Source: Epinephelus fuscoguttatus (lineage: Eukaryota; Chordata; Actinopteri; Perciformes; Serranidae). From it: a stretch of 64,000 nucleotides of DNA. Location of the stretch: positions 13,356,952 through 13,420,951 of the forward strand of contig NC_064775.1 of the NCBI RefSeq assembly GCF_011397635.1, read 5' to 3'. Under the pieces are notes generated by a model. It was given only the letters and a program-made list of their open reading frames with translations, was not told the DNA's origin and made no database searches. Shown piece by piece: positions 39,126 to 50,648 of the stretch (its first letter is position 1; the number at the start of each line of letters is the position of its first letter). The position numbers and the translations under genes are program-made.

Positions 39126-39299
39126 AATCTGTTTAAACAAGCCACAGAAAAAAAAAGTTTAATATGAATATAATATACAACTTACCTTTTAAGTTAAAGA
39201 ACAGATTAAGGCTACAAATTAAAGTGCACTGAGCATAGCCTGTGTTGCAGGTCCCAGGCATGCGACCACACAAGCAGTTATCCTGATAAGAAGGATGAA

Positions 39300-39545
39300 A
39301 TAAGCGGGAACTGCCCATTGGTTCGACATCCCATTGTTCCGACCATATTAAACTCATTGTTCCGAAGTCCGTTCCGAAATCATCATGATGCCCTGTGATT
39401 AAGGTCTGGTTAGGTTTAGGCACAAAAACCACTTGGTTAGGGTCAGGAAAAGATCATGGTGTGGGTTAAAATGAGAAAGAAAGTGACAAACACATAAGCC
39501 GTGAGCACCGCGGACTGTCGGACTAATGGGCTGTCGAACCAATGA
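39300..39545 (+). repeat. Dispersed repeat, ACCACTTGGTTA family, copy 4
   Basis: GGTTTAGGCACAAAAACCAC then TTGGTTAGGGTCAGGAAAAG and GTGTGGGTTAAAATGAGAAA, flanked by CCCATTGGTTCGAC and GGGCTGTCGAACCAATGAC, which are roughly inverted with respect to each other. The flanks suggest this copy is close to full length (about 240 bp). Confidence 0.65.
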
Positions 39546-39879
39546 CATGGACCCGAAATAACCTGACAGGACAACATCAGGCTGTTGCTACATTGATCTC
39601 TTGCAGCAGAATGACGAGAGAGCCATCAAGAGTACAAAATTAAGTTTCAGACAGCTGCCCGATGCCCTGCTGCCGCCTAGTGACGGTTTTGGGTATTGCC
39701 CCAAAAGAAAAGTCCATAAAGACTGAATGAAAGTCTCTTAAAACTTAAAAGAAAATACCAGCAAGAGCTGGAATAATTATACAGTAACTTTTGACCCTTA
39801 TGGTAGGTAATAACTTTAACAAAAATGTGACCACATCTTTTGTGTGTCACACCTGTATAGATAATGGGTGTAACCACCG

Positions 39880-39960
39880 TGACGTCACCCACTGGTGTTC
39901 AGGCTCCAACTTTTGAAGTCTCAAGTTGCAAATTCCGCATTGCATCAAACTAACCATGAA
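39880..39960 (-). repeat. Partial CCACTTGAGGCTGGCTC-family end
   Basis: GTGACGTCACCCACTGGTGT then CTCCAACTTTTGAAGTCTCA repeats the start of 38806-39125. Confidence 0.45.
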
Positions 39961-41879
39961 AAACTCATGGTGGGAGTTTGTTTCATTTTATTTATCTATT
40001 TTTTTTTGAGTCAACCTGAGATTCTCAGGTACACAGTGACATTACCTTGACTTCATGTATGGAGTCTCCATGCAAAACTGCAATACTTGGCAATCAAACA
40101 AAAATGGATGAAACAGCTATGGACCCTGCAGCAGGTGCAACAAGCATTGTTTGGCTAAAGAACTTAAATAACCTGGCACTTCAATCTGCAGTTACATCAG
40201 GGACGATTGTCACAAACAGCAGGAGGTCCTCACACCTCACTCCCTGTTACCCCTTTCCACCAAATCAGCTCTTCTTTAACCAGTTTTGTTCAGGATTGTT
40301 GCAATCTTGGTGCTATCTAGCGAACCAGGTTTGAGTGGAACCATTCTATTCAAGGATGTGTCATCAACGGAGGGTGTTGCACAATGCACAGAAGAAACAG
40401 TTGCAGCAAAACTGCAGATTTCATCGATCAGCTGTGAGCTGTTATTAGCTGCAGATATTTGTATCTATCCAAAAAGCAAGCACAGGTCAACTATTAAGGA
40501 TAAGATGACATAGAAGACTATGCCACTGTTCCGTGCAAGACTCCATCCTCTTTTTCCAATCTGCACAATACGACACACCCACTGATGTCATTACGATTCA
40601 CACTTTAGGTCCAAGACAACCTGCTACTTTGTGGTTTCAGCTGGTAGCCAACTTTTTGGGTTCTTAACTAACTAAATTTCAGTGTGGGAACTACAGCAGA
40701 ACCCGCTCTGTGTTGGTGGGTGAACACAGAAGTCACCACTGGAAGATCCACCACGAGCATTTTAGCATTGAGCATATTAGCCAGACTGAGCATGCACCTG
40801 TCGGTCATGTAACATCTTGGGTGTGTTTTATTTGGGTCACTTGCTCACTGGGTGGTGCATTAAACCAGTAATCAATTAAGGTAGATGCAACCTTTTTTTT
40901 GCTGAGGTACAACAATGCTAACCTCAACCATCACAACATCATTATTTACTACAGTAACTGTTAGCCTGACTCCATATGACTGGATGTGACAACTGCATAC
41001 ATTCACTATCTACAGTCACATTATATATAACAGCTCTTTGCAGATTGACTTAACATACTCAGTATTTGCCTTGATGCATGGATATGAACTGAACTACCCA
41101 GCAGTTAGTATAAAGCAGTTACAAAGTGCTCCACCTTAACCAGCTACATCATTAAAATGCTACTTATAATCATCATTAATAACAATTAAACACATTTAAT
41201 TTCTCTGATAATGCCTCTATACTTTTATTTTTTAAGGTCTGTGTATGTCTTCCACCACTGGTTGCAATTAGGAATACCCCTAAATGATGTCACGACTAAC
41301 TCACTAATGTTGTTATATTGTAAGAATGCTGTCATCATGCAGCAGATGTCAGTAACATCACTATAATCTCATTTTGGAGCTCCAAATGACACACTGCAGG
41401 TCCCTTTAAGGGAGTAATACGAGATAATTACAGTGATTACTTTGTCTGGTACTATTTAGGTCTTTTATCCTGCAGACATGGAACACAATAACAATAGTAT
41501 GTTTTGTTCATTATTTATTACAGGATGCTGTGTGTGGAGATGTGTAGTCTTAATAGCCTCAGCCACAGTCACATGTACAGATGGTTGCAGTGTCCTCTGT
41601 TGACCTTAAGAGCCACATCAGCACTGACTTTGAAAGGATGTATGAAGAGGCGAATAGCCATTAGTGTGTTATTTTTACATGTTTTCCATCCCATGATTGT
41701 GACGACATTTGATGTATCCTGTAATGAATAGGATGGCATGGTCAAATATAATGATGTGCCTGATAGACGGCTATTTTAATGTCTAATTTTTCGCACCCAT
41801 TGTTCAGATTTCCGAGCACACACACCGTCTTCTTTCTCTCGCTGTGAAAAAGCAGACCTCTTCCAGCTTTCCCCTCATG

Positions 41880-42075
41880 CTTCAGCGTTAGGAGCTGCCA
41901 CATCCCAGCCCCCACCTCCCCACAACCCCTCTAGCTGCCTCCTCCTCCTCCTCCTCCTCAAACTCCCCCCCTCCCGCCCTCCCTCCCTCTCGTGGCCCGT
42001 TGCCATGGAAGCTGATTGGAAGGATCACTCTGTCTCTCCAGCACATTGCCACTCCATCCTTGCCAGGAGAAAACA
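41880..42075. promoter_or_regulatory. GC/pyrimidine-rich block with RFX X-box-like and inverted CCAAT motifs
   Basis: In otherwise AT-rich DNA this 200-bp block is CCTCC- and CCCTCC-rich. It contains GTTGCCATGGAAGC (41999-42012), one of the better matches to the RFX X-box GTTNCCATGGNAAC, and ATTGG (42015-42019), an inverted CCAAT box, three bases later. It could be a distal promoter or enhancer of csrnp3, 8.5 kb before the start codon, or of an unannotated transcript. The assignment is inference. Confidence 0.35.
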
Positions 42076-42828
42076 AGCGGATTCAGAGCACAGCACAAAA
42101 CCAAAAAAAAAAAAAGCCCATCTCAAACAGCAAGCGATGGTCAGGTATTAGATATCGACAATATTAATAAATAAAAAAAACCATGTAAAACCCCCTCCAG
42201 ATAATTCAGTGTTTTTTATTTATCTTTTTAATGCAGTAACTTTTCATTTCACTCCTTTAATTATCAATCAACAGTGCCAACTTCTGAAATGATCACACAC
42301 AAAGAAATAAATGAAACAGAGTGAATGTGTGGCTTCTCTGCAATGATATGAGAATATTTATTCACACCAAACACTTGATTTATGTTGTGATGTGTTATTT
42401 TGCCCTTATGGTCAAGGACATTTTACTCCACGCACCGGTAATTCCATCCAACAGCTAACAGCATCCTGACAGCTTCAGTACTATTTAATTACCCTTTCAA
42501 CTAATAGATGAAGCTCCCCACTGCAGAGAGAGGGGACAATAATCAGCTGTCGCACATCTTAACACACTGCTATTGTGTTCCACCTCACAGATATGTTTCC
42601 AACAACCAATTTTCAGTCTTTTCTATGATTATCACACTACAACAACTAGACTTCTATCATGGTGGTATCTACCATAAATGCAGCAATTACATTTCATTTT
42701 AGTAGGTCACAAAGCTGTAAAACTAATTGAAGAACCCAGATGCTTCTTGTGAGTCCATATTTCCCACTTCCCCTGTGCTGCGATTGAAAGAGAAAATGTC
42801 TTCCTGACAGATGAATCATTTTAACACA

Positions 42829-42867
42829 GTGTGTGTGTGTGTGTGTGTGTGCATGTGTGTCTGTGTG
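42829..42867. repeat. GT microsatellite
   Basis: Eleven GT units then interrupted GT words. Confidence 0.95.
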
Positions 42868-44056
42868 TCTGGTGTGTACAGTACATGCAAACTCAAGGCT
42901 AAGGCTCTAGGTAGCTTTATTCCTGATATTTTTTAACACAAGCATGACTATAATGGGAGGAAGGAACATTCAGGGTCTGGCATTGCTATAGCAACAATGT
43001 GTAGGGGTTTGTGGGAGGGGGTAATAGGTGGTTAATCACAGAATTATAATAGAAATGTAGTTTATATCGGATTTTACAAAGCACTAGGGCTGGGTGATAT
43101 GGGAAAAATTAAATATCACGATATTTTTAACATTAAAATCACATCTCTTTACTGTAATACATCCTTTAAAACCAGGAAAAAGCAACACTTACAACTTAAG
43201 ATATCCAAAATTTAAGACAATGTCTCTTCATGTCACACTATTAATATATATGGCCCCGATAGTGTATAACATTGCCTGATGGCAAATGCAACCGAACAAC
43301 AGTGTAAGTTAAGGGGGCAAAAAGTCCAAATAGGGCAGGCAGTAGTGGTGGTGGATGGATCCAACAATCACCGACTTCCACCAGGGACCAGGGTCTTGGT
43401 TTCCCGTATGAATGTAAAGCAAAATCCTGTTATTTTTCTAATCTCACCATGTGCATGTTGGCTAAAAGTAACCACGTGCGTTTGTTGAAGGAAAAAAATG
43501 TCAGCTCACAGTGTTTTACTGACAAAAAGTGTTTATTTTGAAAGAGACTGTACATTTCCTGTGAAAGCACAAGATTATTTTGAAAAGACACAATGCATGT
43601 AACAGGCTGAGGTTGACATGGCGTCCCAGAACGTCAACAACAGATGCACCCAGGCCACCTTGCACATCATATGCAGAAAGAAAGTCCACGACCAAGCAGC
43701 AATATGTGTTGAGGTCGGAGTGAGAATGTGTTGGATACTGACGCACAAGGCACCCTTCAGTGTCTGTATGTAAGGCAGGGTGGTCTCCTAGATGAAGCAC
43801 GTTGAAACACAACATAAGTACTTGGTTTGCATTACAATTAGGATGTTTGTTCTTGGGTAATGGTCGTTTTAATTCCCAGTGACGTAACTACATGATGCCT
43901 GTATGTAGGTTACATAACATTATGTTAAAACAAGCCTTTCTTGTCTCACAAAGACACTTACGCCTTGGGCGTTGGTATCACATGCCAAGGAGAGTGACAA
44001 AGCGTTGGTATGTGACAACTGGAGAATGAGAACAAGCTTATATTTGTCTAACAAGA

Positions 44057-44590
44057 CTAAGGACGCATTCACACTGGCGCTATTTGGTCCGCTTTAAACG
44101 AACCCTGGTCCGCTTCCACGGATAGTTTGGTTCGTTTGGAGTGGTGTTAACGCTCATTTGAACCCTGGTTGCTTGTTAACTGGGGGTCTCGGTTAACTTG
44201 CAAGTGAACCCTAGTGCGGTTCGCTTACAGTGGGAAATGCAAACGCACTATCCAGTGAACCAAAGAGAGGAGGTGACGTAAAGCGCAGTGCATTTTGGTG
44301 TTTGTTTTTTTTTTGTGGTGACCAAGCCAGCTGAAGGGGATGGATTTCCATTTTTGGTCCTGGCCAATCGATGAGCCGGGTTTTCTTCTTCCTCGTGCTT
44401 TTTTTTAATTCCTGGACAGTGGTCGTTTCGGGCCATAACACCCCCAAATGAGCAGCTGTTGTAACTGTGTGACGCTGTACAGGTGATTTGGTCCGCTTTA
44501 AAAAGTGCCGTGTAAAAGTGAACCGAACCAAATGAGGGTGTGAAGTTTTTGGGCATTTCACGCCCAGTCGTGGTGTGAATGCGCCCTAAG
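44057..44590. mobile_element. MITE-like element with terminal inverted repeats
   Basis: CTAAGGACGCATTCACACTG at the left (44057) is the inverted partner of GGTGTGAATGCGCCCTAAG at the right, 534 bp apart. Internal CGAACCC/GTTCG and TTTGGTCCGCTTTAAA words are repeated in sub-terminal positions. The open frames inside are not transposase. This is a non-autonomous DNA element; its autonomous parent is not identified. Confidence 0.75.
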
Positions 44591-44599
44591 TGTCTTGTG

Positions 44600-44815
44600 T
44601 CTAAAGCCATGCTTGCAGCTTTGTGCTAAATGCTAACACCCGCATGCTAACCTGTTAATAATGATAATGCTAAAATGCTGACGGTGTAGCAGGTTCAATG
44701 TTAACCATGTTCACCATCTTGATTTAAGGTGTTACTTGCAAATATTTAGCACTTAACACAAAGTACAGCTGAGGCTCATTAGTTTGTGTAAGTATTGGAC
44801 ACATTTAGTCAGTGA
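44600..44815 (+). repeat. Dispersed GCTAACAxGCTAA-type repeat
   Basis: GCTAAATGCTAACACCCGCA, GTTAACCATGTTCACCATCT, ATTTAGCACTTAACACAAAG and AGTATTGGACACATTTAGTC. Same family as 14870-15020. Confidence 0.7.
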
Positions 44816-44819
44816 TTGA

Positions 44820-46215
44820 TTCATCAGTTAATGACTTTTAGTTCATTCTGCAAGTGCTACTGTTAACGACACTTGTGTTAATTAAATCTCTGTTGAACAC
44901 AGAGCGTACACAGATAAACACCTGGAATTGACATGTATCTGCACACATGAACAGAGGCAGTGAGTCATCATCCATGAGCAACAAAGAAAGCTCTTCTTAT
45001 GATGTATGTCTCATGCTGCCTCCAAGTTATTGACTGTGAGATCTAAGCCAAAAAGTGAAACAGCACTTGGGTGGTATATTTCATCACCCACTGTGGCACG
45101 TGATGGGATGGCTGGTAACTGTGTGTTGTGTTGATTATGACAGTTTGGAACATGATGTGACTCCGACTCCTGAACAGCTGGTCCACTCCTGTTGTGCATG
45201 TTGTGTTTTCCTACTGTGTTTTTAATTGACATCTGTCGGCAGGCATGTCTGACTGGTTTGATCCCTACATGTGTTCTGTATATGATCAGAACATGACGCT
45301 TAAACACACACACCCCACCAGCCTCAACTTCTGTTTAAAATCATATAAATATCCATTTTGATGAACTGACATATGGGTAGTTCAGGTAGTTAGGCTACTC
45401 CACATAACTATATGTGGTAATAGCTTAATCCAGTCCAGACAAAGAATAAAAAGTGTTAGCTTTGCAATGTAGTTCGTGCCATCTCATTCTTTGACTCTTG
45501 TAGAATTTATGGGATTTGGTTAATTTAATTAATGAGTCATAAACTGTAAATCCACTCAATAATTTACGATAAACTGTATATATTTAGAACGTAAAGCTCA
45601 TCGACTGGTTCAACAGCCAATCAGCCTGAAGTGAAGTCCGCTGGTCAAGTCAAAATGACCACAGACGGTGTGTTCGCTTGCTGCGGCAGGTGCTCCATCC
45701 CCGCCAAGACCTTCCCTTATCTTCCATCACTATCCTCACTCGTATTTTAAGAAACTACAAGTTACATTCAGCCACAAAATAAGCCTAAAAAAAAGGAAAT
45801 AGAAAGCACAACTCAAAGCTGAAAACAGAAGTACAGAGAGTTGTTGCAGAATGGCACATCACAAGTAGTTGTGTATTTCAACTCATCTCATTGCCAATCT
45901 TTGGTCTGAGCTGGGCTTTAGGATGATTTTGTCAGTTAAAATAAGCTTGGGGTTGGCTGACTAACATTTTGGCCTGGTTTGTCATGGTGTGGGCATTTTC
46001 CTCAGTATTCATTTATTTGTTTCTGGCAAATAATGACATCTCATAATGACATCTATGGTTTGAACCAACCTGGCAACATTACAGTAGTTGGACGGCTACT
46101 TCACCAGAGTGGTCAACCACCAAAGGCACGCCCAGAGGCTTCCAGCTGCTCAGACCAGCTCGTAGCAATAACGGCTAACATGTCTGTAGGCCTAGTGAAA
46201 TCCTACACATTAGTG
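44820..46215. other. Intergenic DNA, nothing recognised
   Basis: No exon-like frame, repeat or regulatory cluster stands out. Frames at 45011-45313 (-) and 45979-46221 (+) have no family resemblance. Confidence 0.4.
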
Positions 46216-46219
46216 AATT

Positions 46220-46525
46220 AAGGTGCAATTTATGAAGCTAAGAATATAAGGTTATTGTCTACCAGATTTTCCTGGGGACCTCCGTGCTAGCATTTGGCTA
46301 TGGATGGTTCACAGACTCCTCGGCTCTGATTGGTTGTTACTGTTCAGACCTGGAACGCCATTAGGAGCACTATAGGGGGAGCCAGAGAAATATGATTTTT
46401 CACATCATCTGTCTCATGTACTATTGTAAGGATATAGTGTAGCAAATATAACCATACTATTCTATATATATAGTAAATATGACAAAAAGTTATTTTAATT
46501 GAAATTACCTACTGCTGCTTTAATT
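46220..46525 (-). repeat. Dispersed repeat (CACTATATCC family), copy 2, near full length
   Basis: It runs from about GAATTAAGGTGCAATTTATG to ACCTACTGCTGCTTTAATTC and includes CTCTGATTGGTTGTTACTGT, GCCATTAGGAGCACTATAGG and ATCTGTCTCATGTACTATTG. It matches the reverse complement of 18830-18960. Confidence 0.6.
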
Positions 46526-47174
46526 CCTGTGAACTTAGCTGTGAATGATCAACATAACATTTTTGCACAAACTGGATTGAATGGTTACTGGTTCTGTGGC
46601 CACAGATGTGCGTTTTCTGGTCATAGACACACTTTTCTTCCCTCAGATGAATGTCAGTGACCCTTACAATCAGAATATGTTTTTTTCTTTTCCCAGCCAT
46701 TGTCCCCATTTCCTCTTGTCTCCTCTGATCTATTTGTCTCTGCTATCAATTTAAATTTCAAATTAGCTTAATGGAAACTAGAAGAAGGAGCATAACAAAG
46801 CAAAAAGCATTACATTTGCATTACAAACACCCTGCAAAGTAGTAAATGTGAGAAATAATATATTATAGTGAGCGGGGAAAAAGGATATCCGCTGTGACAC
46901 CAGGTGGAGAAACTCATTTTCCACTTGTTTGTCTGTGTTGTAATTGTAGGAAGTATTGGTTATATATTTGTGTCAAAAATTCTCCTGAAGACTGTGGAAA
47001 AGAGAGGGTTCATACACAGAATCTACACTTTCCACCCCCACCCCATCACATCCACCACCACTACCACCACTACCCCCCCCCCTCTTCTCTCTGTGATCTC
47101 AAAGGGCTTGCTTCACCTCAGTCAAGCTCCAGCGCTCCAGCCGGCAGCAGCATCGAGCTAACAAGTCTTTGTGA

Positions 47175-47215
47175 GGAGAGAGAGAGAGAGGGAGAGAGAG
47201 AGAGAGAGAGGGAGA
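47175..47215. repeat. GA microsatellite (first)
   Basis: Interrupted GA array in the presumed csrnp3 first-exon region. Confidence 0.9.
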
Positions 47216-47370
47216 GGGGGAGGGAGAAAAGAGTGCAGAGCAGGAGAGAATCAGACAGTGAGAGACTTGACAGTATGAGCATAGGATGAGGGTGCAGAGG
47301 GGGAACGTATAAGATAGTGACAGAGGCAGAGGTGTTCAGTGTTGCACAATAGTGCCAGAGGCTGCTGGAA

Positions 47371-47376
<6 letters not shown>

Positions 47377-47409
<33 letters not shown>
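47377..47409. repeat. GA microsatellite (second)
   Basis: About 16 GA units, in the presumed csrnp3 5' UTR. Confidence 0.95.
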
Positions 47410-47413
<4 letters not shown>

Positions 47414-47733
47414 AGGCATCATGGCAGCGCTCACTGCATCATCACGACACATGGGGATGTTTGGCTGCTGCTGGTGAACACTGTGTGATGCAGAGGAGAG
47501 AGTCGAGGACTTCCTGGAAACCAAAGGCAAGCCAAGGAAACAGGTCAGTGGCGGTCAAACAGACTCACAGAGAGCCTCCCTGCACGCAGCAGCACAGGTG
47601 CTGAGGGATTTAAACACGTCACAGGGTGATGCTGATTTACATTTGTCAATAAGAATTCCCCTGTTAGTGTTTGGGATGGGGACATGCATGGGGAGTGGGA
47701 GGTTGCGCATGCATGCAGACACGTGAGCAGGGT

Positions 47734-47753
47734 TGTGTGTGTGTGTGTGTGTG
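47734..47753. repeat. GT microsatellite
   Basis: About ten units in presumed csrnp3 intron 1. Confidence 0.9.
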
Positions 47754-48874
47754 CGCAGGTTTGGCACCAGTTAAGAGAGCTCGACCAGGGACGTTTAGGT
47801 TAAAGAGACACAGTACAGGAAACCCTTCTGGGTCCAGGAAAAACTGCAACACCCTCTGTCACATCAAAAACATAGAGGGATGTTATGATGCATTCAGGGT
47901 CTCTTCTACTACAGATCTCTCTGGTTTTACAGTTTTTCCTAAAAAGCAGTGAGCTGGAGTAAAGGACTGAACCCCAGGGAGGCTGGACACAGGGAGGATA
48001 GAGAAAGGGAACTAGTAATAATATTAAATTATACAAAAGAAGGTAAGGATTTAAAAAAAATGAGGACTAGAAATGATGATAAGGCAGTAAAGGACATGGC
48101 AGAGAGGAATAATTATATTGCAGTAGGTAGTAAGAGAAAGGAGACAAAGCCGGAGGAAAAGCTTGGCCCAGCATCCAGCTCTGCTGCATATGATGTAATC
48201 CTCCACCAGTCCAAGCAGTCAGCTCAACAGTTTTTACCAATTTGAAATTTAACTATCAACAAAGTGCAGAGGGCTAAAGACACACTCCCCATTATCAGCA
48301 GCGCTTTTGGAGCGTGGGAGAGAACTTACCATGTGTGCAAATCATCTCTTATCACAAGTGTTGGCGTGCTTTTAATTTTCCACAAAGGCAACCAATACAA
48401 AATATCAGTTAATCAAAATCTTAATGAGTGCAACACTTCATTTGACACGAGTCATTCTCTGGGTTTGAAGCATCACAAAGTTTGGCAAGGTCACCTAACA
48501 ACACATGACAGTATGGTGCCAGGTTTTGCATAAAGCATCTTTAATTAACCCAGATTTCCTTCAACACAAGGCCAAAATCATGTATTTAACATTGTAGGCA
48601 GGGGACCAAGCTACATCTTCTGCAAACCAATCCTCCAGGGGGGTCTGGGGGAATTTCCAAGAACATTTTTTTACAAATTCAACGACTAAACTGACCATTT
48701 TAGGGTCTCAAAGTTTTAGGGAGCAAGCATATGACTGAGGGTCGCACACACATTTCTATAATTTCTTTATGATATGCTATGAAAACTAGGAGTCGCCAAA
48801 TCCTCATAGGGAGTTACAAGGCTTTATTCACCAAAAGTGATAAAAATAAAAATAAAAATGAAAAAAATAAATTA

Positions 48875-48912
48875 ACAACAACAACAATAATAATAATAAT
48901 AATAATAATAAT
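48875..48912. repeat. ACA/ATA trinucleotide run
   Basis: Four ACA units passing into about nine ATA/TAA units. Confidence 0.9.
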
Positions 48913-50477
48913 GATACAACCAGCCTTTATCTTGAAAGTAAATGAAAGTTTCCATCATTTTTCAAGATACAGTATAAACTTAAAAAAATCTCACAGGATA
49001 GGGGCACCGTGAAGACCGGGGCTCTTATTTAGAAACACTGCATACACACAAAATGAGGCCTGAAAGAGGAGCATGCCATTTCCCATGCAAAAGTTGCGAT
49101 GTCTGAAAATAGACTTGATGGGAGAAACTTTGACCCACGCTTACAAACATTAAGGAGATGGAGAATTGGCAATGCAAATGGTGAGGTGGAAGCCTGATTG
49201 TCGAAATTGTCAAATATTTTTGGCGTAAACCATTTTTGGCTTTTGTCCATTCATACATTTTTAGTATGGATCTGGACACAAGGTATATTCACGGAGAGAG
49301 TCATATAGAAAGTTTCTAAAAATATCATAAATGCAAATCTCTGATGCAATATTAACAGGAAATGATCTGCTCAAAATTTATTCAGATCTCTTGTCTTACC
49401 CCTCCTGAAGTTAACCCAGCCTTTTTTTAATATTTGAAAATAAAGACATAGAGATACAGTGATGGTACCTACCCACAGCAGTTAAGCAACAGCTACTGCT
49501 GGAGTACGGCAATACCACTTGGACAAACCACACACAAAGAACTGCAGTACACTGTAATATTAGATGATAATGATTAGCCTGCAATTTTTTATGTACATTT
49601 TTTAATTACATATCTTTTTGAACTATTGACTGACCTCATTTGAGTAGTACTTTTATTTTAATGGGTGACATTCTATACCAGCATCAGTGCAGATAGTTTC
49701 CCACTAATATAAAATCAAACACCTCCTTTCCGCTGCCTGCTTTGTGATAATGCCTTGCTAGTTCAACATAAAGTTTTGGATTAAAGTCGGCGTAATTGAG
49801 TTGTAGTTCAGTGCATGCAGCTGATCAGCAGGTGTAATTAAAAAAATGGGATTTAGATCAATAAATGGGTAAAATGGGCAATCCAATCTCAGGATGGTCT
49901 GTTTCATTTCCAACATTTTAAGAGTCCATTAGAAATAGAGTAAATTATTATTCCTGAGCTCCTGAGGAGGACACTGGAACAATATAAAAACACTTGTAAT
50001 AACCACAATGCAACCTGAAAGCGCTGAGTGATTTCTAAATAATTACTTTTTGGAAACCCTTTGCGTCACCACCCACGAGTTTTTTCCTTTCTAAATAAGT
50101 CAGATTAAGTTAGTGGCTCTTCAAAATTCTTCTTCTGGTGATTCAGGAGGGTAATTAAAATGGCTAATCTTAATTGGTGTCAACAATCCACCTGATGTTA
50201 TTTAATATAATATTATTATTGCCTGTTAACTAAGTTTTTCATTTATGTTGTTTCTCATTAGCTTCTGATCTTTTTGGGATAAAATACAATAAATACAGAA
50301 GAAATTTTTTTTGTATTTTTTTTCTGCGTGTGTGTGTGGAGGTGGGGGGTGCGGGGCAGAGTAAGCTTGCCTAGGGCATTGAATGTGCTATAATCCTACT
50401 ATTATTATTATCATTACTATTATGGCCTATATATTTTTGTGGTCACTCATGAAACTTTCCCCTCGTCTTTTGTGCAG

Positions 50478-50648
50478 GTGCGACCAGCGGGAGGAGCCAC
50501 ATGATGAGTGGGATCTTGAAGAGGAAGCTTGAGGAGGGCCCGTCCCCTTACCTGTCCCTACAGGGCTCTGATGATGAGGTTTCCTGCAGCGACAGTGGCA
50601 ACAGCAGTGATAGTCTCAACCATCCTGTTCCCTCTGGGCTGCTGGACT
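50478..50648 (+). CDS. csrnp3: csrnp3 exon with start codon (5' UTR tail plus residues 1-48)
   Basis: A pyrimidine-rich tract ending TTTTGTGCAG precedes 50478, so this exon opens with about 26 untranslated bases before the ATG at 50504. The coding part has the lysine/arginine start [11 protein letters not shown], a [11 protein letters not shown] segment and a serine/aspartate-rich stretch. It ends in GGACT before the donor GTAAGA and leaves one base of a split codon (phase 1). The next exon supplies CC, completing a serine. Confidence 0.93.

Larger units (their letters stand above)
40000..44050. other. Intergenic DNA, no gene recognised
   Basis: Apart from the GC-rich block at 41880-42075 and the GT array at 42829-42867, I see only short unremarkable frames. 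A GGGCTGGGTGATATGGG word at 43088-43104, followed by AAATATCACGATATTTTTA, is a widespread fish repeat signature, so a small repeat is likely there. Confidence 0.4.
47130..47543 (+). promoter_or_regulatory. csrnp3: Possible csrnp3 promoter / non-coding first exon, GA-rich
   Basis: The start-codon exon opens with an acceptor, so csrnp3 must have an upstream non-coding exon. The best candidate ends at 47543 in AAACAG|GTCAGT after a purine-rich stretch with two long GA runs and several CAGC/GCTGCTGG segments. Just upstream lies a CCA/CCCC-rich segment (47030-47085) of promoter-like composition. The transcription start cannot be fixed by eye, so the left limit is arbitrary. Intron 1 would then be about 2.9 kb. 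This is inference from splice logic and base composition only. Confidence 0.35.
47544..50477 (+). other. csrnp3: Presumed csrnp3 intron 1
   Basis: No coding exon is recognisable. The stretch contains a GT microsatellite (47734-47753), an ATA/ACA trinucleotide run (48875-48912) and a long AT-rich part. From about 49740 to 50290 it is rich in TAATTA, ATTA and ATCAAT motifs and free of obvious repeats, which is typical of conserved developmental enhancers, but conservation cannot be judged from one sequence. Confidence 0.4.

Noticed and set aside
44211..44610. 116- and 120-codon - strand frames
   Set aside because: They sit inside the MITE at 44057-44590 and do not resemble a transposase.
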